A DNA stretch of 6,321 nt from Bacteriovoracaceae bacterium (lineage in GTDB: Bacteria; Bdellovibrionota; UBA1018): contig CANFHS010000139.1 of assembly GCA_947446835.1 (NCBI GenBank), forward strand, positions 1 through 6,321, given 5' to 3'. The notes under the pieces are model-generated. The model did not search any database and had not been told where the DNA came from. It worked only from the letters and a program-made list of their open reading frames with translations. Shown piece by piece: positions 1 through 6,321 of this stretch (within the stretch, counting starts at the first letter, position 1; the number at the start of each line of letters is the position of its first letter). A program made the translations under genes and the position numbers.

Positions 1-452
1 AGGGCCTCGGCAAGGTCCGCGAGGAAACCTGGGTGGACAGCGACCGCTGCAGAATCGACCGCGTCCGTCAGAATGCGCTCTTCACAATGGGCGCCCGCAG
101 GCCCCTGGCCGATCGGTTCGTCAAGATCCGGCAGACCAACCTGACCGGCCGCGGGCGGTCCGCTTTTGTCAGCTATGGGAGCGAGTCGGGGCTGGTGGAC
201 TACCTGACCCTGCGCGAGGACGTTTTCATCCGCGAACGCAGCAGGCCGACCAGCCCCCTCCGCTACGGGACCGGCGGCCGGGCCGACTTTGACGCCAGCC
301 AGGACGTCATCACCTTCAGGGAGTTCCCGCAGGTTTATCAAGGAAATGACACGGTGACCGGGGATATCATCCGCGTGCACCGGGACACCGATGTCGTGGA
401 GGTCGAACACAGCAATGCATTCACCGATGGCGAAACCGCAAAAAAACAGTGA
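1..452 (+). CDS. lptA: LptA/OstA-like LPS transport protein, C-terminal part (5' end outside window)
   Basis: The reading frame is open from base 3 to the TGA at 450-452 and has no stop upstream, so the gene starts before the window; 149 residues are visible. They look like two OstA/LptA-type beta-jellyroll repeats. The first contains the stretch TGRGRSAFVSYGSESG followed by LTLREDVFIRE. The second has the hallmark pattern of a 'xADFD...dvitF...P.v.QG.d.vTGD.I..hrdtd.v.Ve' unit, with QGNDTVTGD at visible residues 113-121. In this family such proteins form the periplasmic bridge carrying LPS from the inner-membrane LptBFGC complex to LptDE. The position directly upstream of lptB, with an overlap, supports the call. 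Without the N-terminus I cannot tell LptA from an LptC-LptA fusion or another OstA-domain protein, nor see a signal peptide. The C-terminus is short and polar and ends in a KKQ encoded by an A-rich run. Confidence 0.8.
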   Translation, partial: GLGKVREETWVDSDRCRIDRVRQNALFTMGARRPLADRFVKIRQTNLTGRGRSAFVSYGSESGLVDYLTLREDVFIRERSRPTSPLRYGTGGRADFDASQDVITFREFPQVYQGNDTVTGDIIRVHRDTDVVEVEHSNAFTDGETAKKQ

Positions 453-1194
453 AGCCGGCGCCGGCAAGCCGGGTCGCTCGCTCCAGGCCGTCAACATCTT
501 CAAGAGCTACAAGGGGCGCAAGGTCGTCCAGGGTGTGAACTTCGAGGTCAAGGCCGGCCAGGTGGTCGGCCTGCTGGGCCCGAACGGTGCCGGCAAGACC
601 ACCTCCTTCTACACGGTCATCGGCCTGGTCCGTCCGGATGCAGGGCAGATCCTGATCGACGGCGAGGACATTTCAAATTGGCCGATGCACGAGCGTGCAA
701 GACGCGGCATCGCCTACCTGCCCCAGGAGGCCTCGGTTTTTCGCCGCATGACGGTCGAAGAGAACATCATGGCCGTGCTGGAGACCCTGGACCTGAACCC
801 CGGCGAACGCCAGGACCAGCTCCAGAGGCTGCTGGACGAGTTCTCCATCAACCATATCGCCAAGCAGCGGGCCTTCACCCTTTCCGGCGGCGAACGGCGG
901 CGTGTCGAGGTGGCCCGGGCCCTGGCGCTGAATCCGGTATTCCTTTTGCTAGACGAACCGTTTGCCGGGATTGATCCGATTGCCGTCGCTGACATTCAAA
1001 GAATGATCCAGATCCTCCGGAAGCGGCAGATCGGAGTCCTCATCACAGACCACAACGTCCGGGAAACACTGGAGATCTGCGATTTGGGTTATTTATTGAA
1101 TGATGGTAGGATTGTGGAACAGGGGACGCCCGAGCAGATCGCTTCCAGCAAAACCGCTCGGGAGACGTACCTCGGGGAAAATTTCCAGCTTTGA
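415..1194 (+). CDS. lptB: LptB, ATPase of the LPS export ABC transporter
   Basis: A 259-residue cytoplasmic ABC ATPase that, in the family, powers LPS extraction by LptFG. Numbered from the start used here: Walker A GPNGAGKTT at 55-63; Q-loop within YLPQEASVFRRMTVEEN (Gln104); signature LSGGE at 156-160 followed by RRRVEVARAL; Walker B LLLDEP with Asp180/Glu181; D-loop GIDP; and switch histidine 213 in LITDHNVRETL. The strings PQEASVF, SGGERRRVE, DEPFAGIDPIAV and DHNVRETL are diagnostic for LptB rather than generic ABC ATPases. The gene overlaps the end of lptA, which suggests translational coupling. Three in-frame ATGs exist (391, 415, 427). I chose 415 because a GGAGG at 398-402 lies 12 bases before it, a longish but usable spacing; 427 gives a more typical LptB N-terminus and is the main alternative. 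The product carries about 15 extra polar residues before the usual start of the fold. Codon use shifts towards A/T in patches of the 3' third. Confidence 0.95.
   Translation: MHSPMAKPQKNSEAGAGKPGRSLQAVNIFKSYKGRKVVQGVNFEVKAGQVVGLLGPNGAGKTTSFYTVIGLVRPDAGQILIDGEDISNWPMHERARRGIAYLPQEASVFRRMTVEENIMAVLETLDLNPGERQDQLQRLLDEFSINHIAKQRAFTLSGGERRRVEVARALALNPVFLLLDEPFAGIDPIAVADIQRMIQILRKRQIGVLITDHNVRETLEICDLGYLLNDGRIVEQGTPEQIASSKTARETYLGENFQL
1084..1112 (+). promoter_or_regulatory. Possible internal sigma-70-type promoter for rpoN-hpf inside lptB
   Basis: An AT-rich island in the otherwise GC-rich lptB coding sequence contains TTGGGT at 1084-1089 (three of six matches to TTGACA), a 17-base spacer, and TAGGAT at 1107-1112 (four of six matches to TATAAT). 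Transcription would begin near 1119, giving a leader of roughly 85 bases before the rpoN ATG at 1204. The codons here (TTG, GGT, TAT, TTA, TTG, AAT, GAT, GGT, AGG, ATT) are unlike those of the neighbouring genes, as if the DNA served a second purpose. The match is weak and unproven; a host-specific consensus is unknown. Confidence 0.22.
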
Positions 1195-1203
1195 AGCAAC
1201 TCC

Positions 1204-2709
<1,506 letters not shown>

Positions 2710-2752
2710 GCCGGATCCTTCCAGACGATCATTCCCGACCAGGAGGTCCCCG

Positions 2753-3067
2753 ATGGAAATGCACATCAGCTTCAAGCACATGGAACCGACCGAGGCCATC
2801 AAGCAGGTCACCCGTGAGAAGAGCGAAAAGCTGGGGGTCTACTTCAAGGGGCGCATCAACGTGAGCTGGAACTTCGTGGTCGAGAACCGCGATCACGTGG
2901 CGCACATCCACCTCGTGGGCAACAACATGGACTACTTCGCCGAGGCCAGGAGCGAGGACCTTTACAAGTCCATCGACCAGGCGCTGGCCAAGGTGGAAAA
3001 GCAGATCCGCGCGCACAAGGAAATCGTGAAGGACCACCTTCACCACTCGCGCACCGGAAACGAGTGA
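2753..3067 (+). CDS. hpf: Ribosome hibernation promoting factor, short form (HPF/RaiA family)
   Basis: A 104-residue protein of the HPF/YfiA family, which binds the decoding region of the 30S subunit and helps park ribosomes in stationary phase. It begins MEMHISFKHMEPTEAIKQ, the usual first strand and helix, and continues through KLGVYFKGRINVSWNF, a strand-rich middle (HVAHIHLVGNN, DYFAEARSEDLYKSID) and a basic helix AKVEKQIRAHK. It lacks the C-terminal dimerisation domain of long HPF, so it is a short-type factor and would need a partner such as RMF, or another mechanism, to form 100S particles. The start is firm: AGGAGG at 2741-2746 lies six bases before the ATG. It follows rpoN by 43 bases on the same strand, the classic rpoN-hpf pairing. 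The tail is rich in His, Lys and Arg. Confidence 0.93.
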   Translation: MEMHISFKHMEPTEAIKQVTREKSEKLGVYFKGRINVSWNFVVENRDHVAHIHLVGNNMDYFAEARSEDLYKSIDQALAKVEKQIRAHKEIVKDHLHHSRTGNE

Positions 3068-3077
3068 CCGGCTTCCC

Positions 3078-3104
3078 GCTCAGCGGATCGACCAGAGGCT
3101 GAGC
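3078..3104. repeat. Short inverted repeat at the hpf / lipoprotein convergence
   Basis: GCTCAGC at 3078-3084 is the exact reverse complement of GCTGAGC at 3098-3104, with a 13-base loop, and it spans the stop codon of the minus-strand lipoprotein gene. It lies 10 bases after the hpf stop. It could form a hairpin at the 3' end of both converging transcripts, but no T-run follows on either strand, so it does not meet the usual picture of an intrinsic terminator. A seven-base match in GC-rich DNA can arise by chance. Confidence 0.25.
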
Positions 3105-4252
3105 TGACCGTCGTCCGAGGCCAGGGCCAGCCACTCGCTTCCCTGGAACGGCAGGATGGCGGTCAGGTACGCCCCTTCTTCGGTTTGGGCCTCGAAGCTC
3201 CAGCGGGGCGAACCGGACTCGAGCGAGTAGCCGTGCAGGATGGCGCGCCTTCCGGCCAGGCCGGCCTCGTCGCGCCCGAGAGCCACCGACTGCGAGCCGA
3301 CCGCGAAGGTGGAAAGCGGATCGCCCGCGCCCGTTTCGGCGCGCTTCCAGAGCGGCTCCAGCCCGGCCCCGTACGCCAGCAGCTGCTGACCGGTGGTGAT
3401 CCCCCCGTGCACGAGGAGGCGAAGCCCATCGGGAGAAAACTCGATGGCCTGCGCGGGAAGCCCCGGCTCGATCCGGGCCTTGGCCAGGGCCACGCCTTCC
3501 TGGCTCCAGAGCTGGAGGACCCGGCCCTCTGCCGCGGACGAGCTGAGAACCGCCACGCGCGCCCCCTGCCCCACCCCGGACACCGCGAGATCGATGATCT
3601 CGCCTGGCACCTTGCGGCTCCAGGCCGCTTCGAAGCGGTCTCCGAGCAGGGTCACTTCGCCGCCGACCGAGGAAAGCACCAGCCAACGCTCGTCGCGCGA
3701 GGCTTTCATGGACAACACGTCCTTCGAGGCCTTGCGCTCCCCCGTCTTGCGCCCTTCCCAGTCATAGACTTCGAAGGCCAGGCCGGGCGCTACCGAATCG
3801 TCGTGATAGCAGACCACCGACCGCCGCGAAGGCAGCAGGATGGGGCGGCAGTTGGCGGCGATCTGCCAAAGGTCCTTGCCCTGGGAATCCAGGATCGACA
3901 CCTTTTCCTCGTAATCGGCCAAGGCGACCCGGGAGGCATCCGGAGTCACCGCCTGCGACTTGATCCGTGCGGAATTGGGGCGACTCCACAGGGGTTTGCC
4001 GTCGACCGAAAGCAGAATGGTCCGGTTCTCGGTGGCACCGTCCCGATCCGGATCGGGCACCACGGTCACGAGCAGGTCCCCGACCCCGCGGGCCACCGAC
4101 AGGTCGGTGATCAGGCCCTTGAACTTCAGGGCCCAGCTGCGGGAGGCGCCCACCGGCTCGGCTTCCACGGGACGAACCGGTGCGGAGCTGCAACCGGTCA
4201 GTGCCGCAAGCGCGATCAAAATGCCCGCTCCCCTGACGATTGGTTTGCGCAT
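3080..4252 (-). CDS. Predicted beta-propeller lipoprotein of unknown function
   Basis: A 390-residue minus-strand protein. It starts with a lipoprotein signal: MRKP, a hydrophobic stretch GILIALAALTGC and the lipobox LTGC with Cys21. Serines at +2 and +3 would favour outer-membrane sorting under the E. coli Lol rule, an extrapolation here. The rest consists of about eight degenerate units, each a short strand pair with a turn and a Trp-rich closing strand, such as SVDGKPLWSRP, LDSQGKDLWQIA, RFEAAWSRK, GAGLEPLWKR, ESGSPRWSFE and the final DGQLSLWSIR. That pattern is typical of PQQ-like or WD40-like beta-propellers. It resembles BamB-type scaffolds in architecture, but I see neither BamB context nor enzyme motifs. 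The ATG at 4252 was preferred over one 19 codons upstream because it sits directly before the signal peptide and has GGGAG (4257-4261) four bases upstream. The gene converges on hpf with 12 bases between stops and diverges from rimK. Confidence 0.8.
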   Translation of the reverse strand: MRKPIVRGAGILIALAALTGCSSAPVRPVEAEPVGASRSWALKFKGLITDLSVARGVGDLLVTVVPDPDRDGATENRTILLSVDGKPLWSRPNSARIKSQAVTPDASRVALADYEEKVSILDSQGKDLWQIAANCRPILLPSRRSVVCYHDDSVAPGLAFEVYDWEGRKTGERKASKDVLSMKASRDERWLVLSSVGGEVTLLGDRFEAAWSRKVPGEIIDLAVSGVGQGARVAVLSSSAAEGRVLQLWSQEGVALAKARIEPGLPAQAIEFSPDGLRLLVHGGITTGQQLLAYGAGLEPLWKRAETGAGDPLSTFAVGSQSVALGRDEAGLAGRRAILHGYSLESGSPRWSFEAQTEEGAYLTAILPFQGSEWLALASDDGQLSLWSIR

Positions 4253-4296
4253 GAGACTCCCGATGCTACAGTTCACACGAACCCCTTGGCAACCTG

Positions 4297-5220
4297 ATGC
4301 GCCTCGCAATCCTCTCCCGAAACAAGAATCTCCACAGCGTCCGCCGTCTCCTCCAGGAAGCGGCCCTGGTGAACGTGGACGTCGACGTCGTCAACCCGCT
4401 GGAGTGCCAGCTGGTGGTCGAAGGGCGCCACAACCGGGTCATGATGGGGAACCAGGACCTGCCCAGGTACGATGCCATCCTTCCCCGGATCGGCGCATCG
4501 ATCACCGATTACGGGCTGGCAGTGGTCAAGCAGTTCGAGACCCAGGGCGCTTTCCTGATCAACGATTCACAGGCCATCGCCGAATCGCGCGACAAGATGC
4601 GCTGCCTGCAGATCCTGGCCGGCGCGGGCATCCGCGTGCCCGCCACCGTGCTGACCCGCTCGGCCCGGGGACTCCGGCTGGCCGTCGAGGCCGCCAAAGG
4701 GCTGCCGGTCATCCTGAAGGTGCTCCAAGGCACCCAAGGCGTCGGCGTCATGCTGGTCCACACACCGGCTTCGCTGGGCTCGGTCCACGACACGCTCAGG
4801 GGCCTGGGCCAGGACGTGATCATCCAGCAGTTCATCGGCGAAGCGCAGGGCCGCGACTACCGGGCCTTTGTCATCGGCAACCAGGTGGTGGCCGCGATGC
4901 TCAGGACCGCGCCCGAGGGCGACTTCCGCTCGAACATCCACCGCGGGGGCCAGGGCAAGCTGGTCAAGCTGCCCAAGAGCTTCGAGAAGGCCGCCATCCG
5001 CGCGGCCCAGGTGCTGGGCCTGCAGGTGGCCGGCATCGACCTGATGGAAAGCGAAAGCGGCCCCATGGTCCTGGAAGCCAACAGCTCGCCGGGCTTCGAA
5101 GGCATCGAGAAGGCCACGGGCCTCAACATCGCCTCGCAGATCCTGCGTTACATCGTGGAGCAGACGGGCGCACGCCGGGGACGACGCGCGGGAGCGCGGC
5201 GTCCGGCGACAAAAAGCTGA
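4297..5220 (+). CDS. rimK: RimK-type ATP-grasp ligase (ribosomal protein S6 glutamate ligase)
   Basis: A 307-residue ATP-grasp enzyme matching the RimK family along its length (E. coli RimK has 300). RimK adds glutamates to the C-terminus of ribosomal protein S6 using ATP. The N-terminal domain has MRLAILSRNKNLHSVRRL and LPRYDAILPRIGASITDYG, both typical of RimK. The ATP-grasp part has the glycine-rich loop QGTQGVGV at 144-151, the GDFRSNIHRGG segment (Asp209 to Gly218), and the magnesium ligands Asp248, Glu260 and Asn262 in DLMESESGPMVLEANSSPG. From memory these numbers coincide with those of the E. coli enzyme. The C-terminus ends in a basic tail with three RR pairs (last 18 residues) beyond the conserved fold. 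The ATG has no strong Shine-Dalgarno. The gene stands alone, diverging from the lipoprotein gene across 44 bases. Related ligases (LysX, MptN, CofF) use other acceptors, so the S6 substrate is inferred from overall similarity. Confidence 0.92.
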   Translation: MRLAILSRNKNLHSVRRLLQEAALVNVDVDVVNPLECQLVVEGRHNRVMMGNQDLPRYDAILPRIGASITDYGLAVVKQFETQGAFLINDSQAIAESRDKMRCLQILAGAGIRVPATVLTRSARGLRLAVEAAKGLPVILKVLQGTQGVGVMLVHTPASLGSVHDTLRGLGQDVIIQQFIGEAQGRDYRAFVIGNQVVAAMLRTAPEGDFRSNIHRGGQGKLVKLPKSFEKAAIRAAQVLGLQVAGIDLMESESGPMVLEANSSPGFEGIEKATGLNIASQILRYIVEQTGARRGRRAGARRPATKS

Positions 5221-5242
5221 CGCGCGGACGATCAGGCTTTTT
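5211..5242. terminator. Possible bidirectional intrinsic terminator shared by rimK and the small basic protein gene
   Basis: AAAAAGCTGA at 5211-5220 pairs with TCAGGCTTTTT at 5232-5242, leaving one bulged G at 5235 and an 11-base loop. On the plus strand the hairpin ends in five T; on the minus strand the complement of the A-run gives five T as well, so it could stop transcription in both directions. The rimK stop codon TGA (5218-5220) and the opposing gene's stop (TCA at 5232-5234) both lie within the stem. The GC core is short, so strength is doubtful. An alternative pairing CGTCCG (5200-5205) with CGGACG (5225-5230) competes with it. Confidence 0.4.
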
Positions 5243-5582
5243 CGCGAAGCTTGGCGGGACTCTTGGGCTTGGAGCCCACGAGCTTGCCGTAGCGCGAACG
5301 CGCGCGGCGCTTGTGCGGAGCCGGGAGCAGGCGCTGGAACTCCTGATGGTTCACGCAGCCGTAGATCTTCCTCACGAGCATCGTGTTGACCTGGGTCGCG
5401 AGCTCCTCGACGATCGGTTGCTCCAGCGAACGCGGTACGGTAACATTTCTTTTACGCAGAAACTCGAGGTAGTCCGCAACGATCTTCAAGACGAGGGTCT
5501 TGCGGTCGATCTCCGGGTCCTGAAAGTTGAACAGGTGCTGCTCGAAGATCACGTACAACGGGTCGACCGGGTTCGGCTTCAT
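5232..5582 (-). CDS. Unrecognised small protein with strongly basic C-terminal tail
   Basis: A 116-residue minus-strand protein that I do not recognise. The N-terminal 85 residues look compact and mainly helical, with well-spaced hydrophobics: DPLYVIFEQHLFNFQDPEID, then KIVADYLEFLRKRNVTVP, LEQPIVEELATQVNTMLV and RKIYGCVNHQEF. The last 27 residues (90-116) hold 11 Lys/Arg plus a His and one acidic residue, as in proteins that touch RNA, DNA or the ribosome. There is no signal peptide or membrane segment, so it is probably cytoplasmic. The ATG at 5582 was chosen because translation further upstream gives low-complexity Pro/Arg-rich sequence antisense to the nrnA-like gene, and because GAGGT lies 10 bases before it. 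It converges on rimK with 11 bases between stops and diverges from the nrnA-like gene across 47 bases. That this is a real gene is inferred from its natural-looking protein composition, fitting start and tight packing. Confidence 0.72.
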   Translation of the reverse strand: MKPNPVDPLYVIFEQHLFNFQDPEIDRKTLVLKIVADYLEFLRKRNVTVPRSLEQPIVEELATQVNTMLVRKIYGCVNHQEFQRLLPAPHKRRARSRYGKLVGSKPKSPAKLREKA

Positions 5583-5617
5583 GCGATCAGTTACCTCGTA
5601 TCCCTGCTTCGGTCGGG

Positions 5618-5623
5618 AAGGAG
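5618..5623 (+). promoter_or_regulatory. Ribosome binding site fixing the TTG start of the nrnA-like gene
   Basis: AAGGAG lies six bases before the TTG at 5630. No ATG occurs in this frame ahead of the first conserved motif, so this Shine-Dalgarno is what identifies the start. Confidence 0.8.
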
Positions 5624-5629
5624 CCCAGC

Positions 5630-6321
5630 TTGAGCACCAAAAGAGAGAAGCCAGAACTTCCCAAATCGAAGGAATTCCAGGCTTTTCGACACCAGCTGGA
5701 GCAGGCCAAGCGTGTGCTGATTTCGACACACCTTTTGCCCGACGGCGATGGTCTGGGAGCGGAAGCGGCTCTTTTCCATTACTTGAAGCGGGCGCGCAAG
5801 GCCTGCCGGGTCTACAATCCCGACCAATTGCCACGGCGCTACCGCTTCCTCGATCCCAAGGCCGGCATCCTGCTGGGCCCGGGCGAAGTGGAACTCTGGG
5901 ACACCTGCGACCTCTGGGTCATCGTCGACACGAACGATCCGCGCCGGCTCGGCAAGATCTGGCAGGAGATGAATCTCCGCGCCAAGAAGATCGTCTTCCT
6001 CGACCATCATCCGATGACGGCAGGCCAGGGCGAGCTCGCCTACCCGCCGCACGCCCAGGTGCTTTCGGACACCTCGTCCAGCTCCATCGGCGAGATGCTG
6101 CACCGGATTTTCGGTGAGCTGAACCTGACCAAGATCAACAAGGACGTGGCCCTGGGCCTTTACGTGTCGGTCATGACCGACACCAACAGCTTCCGGTACT
6201 CGCGCACCACGCCCGAATCCCATCGCATCGCCGCCGAGATGATCGAGCTGGGAGTGAATCCCGAGGAAGTCTACCAGGCCATCTACTCGTCCAAGGACGT
6301 CTCGCACCTGCAGCTGCTGGG
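5630..6321 (+). CDS. nrnA: DHH-family phosphoesterase, NrnA-like nanoRNase/pAp phosphatase (3' end outside window)
   Basis: The first 230 codons of a DHH-family phosphoesterase, running in frame off the window end. Members of the NrnA group degrade two- to four-base RNAs and dephosphorylate pAp to AMP with manganese. The DHH-domain motifs appear in order: THLLPDGDGLGAE with His34, Asp38 and Asp40; IVDTNDPRRLG with Asp100; LDHHP with Asp125-His126-His127; and MTDTNSFRYSRTTPESH with Asp184. These are the usual metal-binding and catalytic residues. The DHHA1 substrate-binding domain with its GGGH-type motif should lie beyond the window, so the exact subgroup (NrnA, or another DHH/DHHA1 exonuclease) is not fixed. 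The gene starts with TTG, supported by AAGGAG six bases upstream. About 27 charged residues precede the domain. Rare start codons often lower expression. It diverges from the small basic protein gene; nothing downstream is visible. Confidence 0.88.
   Translation, partial: MSTKREKPELPKSKEFQAFRHQLEQAKRVLISTHLLPDGDGLGAEAALFHYLKRARKACRVYNPDQLPRRYRFLDPKAGILLGPGEVELWDTCDLWVIVDTNDPRRLGKIWQEMNLRAKKIVFLDHHPMTAGQGELAYPPHAQVLSDTSSSSIGEMLHRIFGELNLTKINKDVALGLYVSVMTDTNSFRYSRTTPESHRIAAEMIELGVNPEEVYQAIYSSKDVSHLQLL

Noticed and set aside
3044..3066. Inverted repeat CACTCG / CGAGTG at the end of hpf as a terminator
   Set aside because: Only six base pairs with an 11-base loop, inside coding sequence, and with no T-run after it.
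2856..3686. 276-codon open frame on the minus strand across the hpf end and the lipoprotein gene
   Set aside because: Arg/Gly/Pro-rich with no motifs, and it overlaps two better-supported genes in other frames.
4263..4292. Minus-strand TTGCCA-18-TAGCAT as the lipoprotein promoter
   Set aside because: The boxes match sigma-70 fairly well (five and four of six), but transcription would begin about four bases before the ATG and cut off the GGGAG ribosome site, so it conflicts with the favoured start.
4287..4301. Sigma-54 (-24/-12) site TGGCA...TGC just before rimK
   Set aside because: The GG and GC pairs are nine rather than ten bases apart and the -12 element would overlap the rimK start codon.
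3960..5633. 557-codon open frame on the plus strand
   Set aside because: It crosses antisense to the lipoprotein gene, then runs out of frame through rimK and antisense to the small basic protein gene. The product is Arg/Pro/Gly-rich without motifs, so it is a GC-driven shadow.
5591..6307. 238-codon open frame on the minus strand opposite the nrnA-like gene
   Set aside because: The plus strand carries all DHH catalytic motifs in order; the reverse frame shows only the Val/Leu/His/Gly bias of an antisense shadow.

Overview
The window holds seven protein genes at high, strongly GC3-biased base composition, packed with almost no spare DNA (the largest gap is under 50 bases). The gene set and protein motifs indicate a diderm, LPS-making Gram-negative bacterium. 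The lptA-lptB-rpoN-hpf order is a classic proteobacterial block. Together with a RimK-type ligase and an NrnA-type DHH phosphoesterase, it fits a GC-rich member of the former Deltaproteobacteria (Bdellovibrionota, Myxococcota or Desulfobacterota). That placement is inference; the sequence alone does not name a genus.

Layout. Bases 1-3067 are a plus-strand operon: the 3' end of an lptA/OstA-like periplasmic LPS-transport gene, the overlapping ABC ATPase gene lptB, rpoN (sigma-54) 9 bases further on, and a short hibernation promoting factor gene, hpf, behind a perfect Shine-Dalgarno. The nitrogen-PTS genes that often follow hpf (ptsN, hprK, rapZ) are not here. Instead the strand flips.

Bases 3080-5582 are two back-to-back units. 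A minus-strand gene for a beta-propeller lipoprotein (3080-4252) ends 12 bases from hpf and diverges from rimK (4297-5220). rimK in turn converges, stop to stop, on a minus-strand gene for an unrecognised 116-residue protein with a very basic tail (5232-5582). Both facing stop codons of that last pair lie inside one inverted repeat flanked by A and T tracts, a plausible shared bidirectional terminator.

Bases 5630-6321 hold the 5' part of a DHH-family nanoRNase/pAp-phosphatase gene (nrnA-like). It begins with TTG, chosen by an AAGGAG ribosome site, and runs off the window end.

How they work together: lptA and lptB act in LPS export. rpoN provides the sigma-54 factor. hpf and rimK both act on the ribosome (hibernation; glutamylation of protein S6). 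nrnA recycles tiny RNAs. The two genes of unclear role are the lipoprotein and the small basic protein. I see no mobile element, CRISPR array, tRNA or rRNA, and no clear sign of a new multi-gene system; this is mainly a conserved housekeeping region with some local oddities worth checking.
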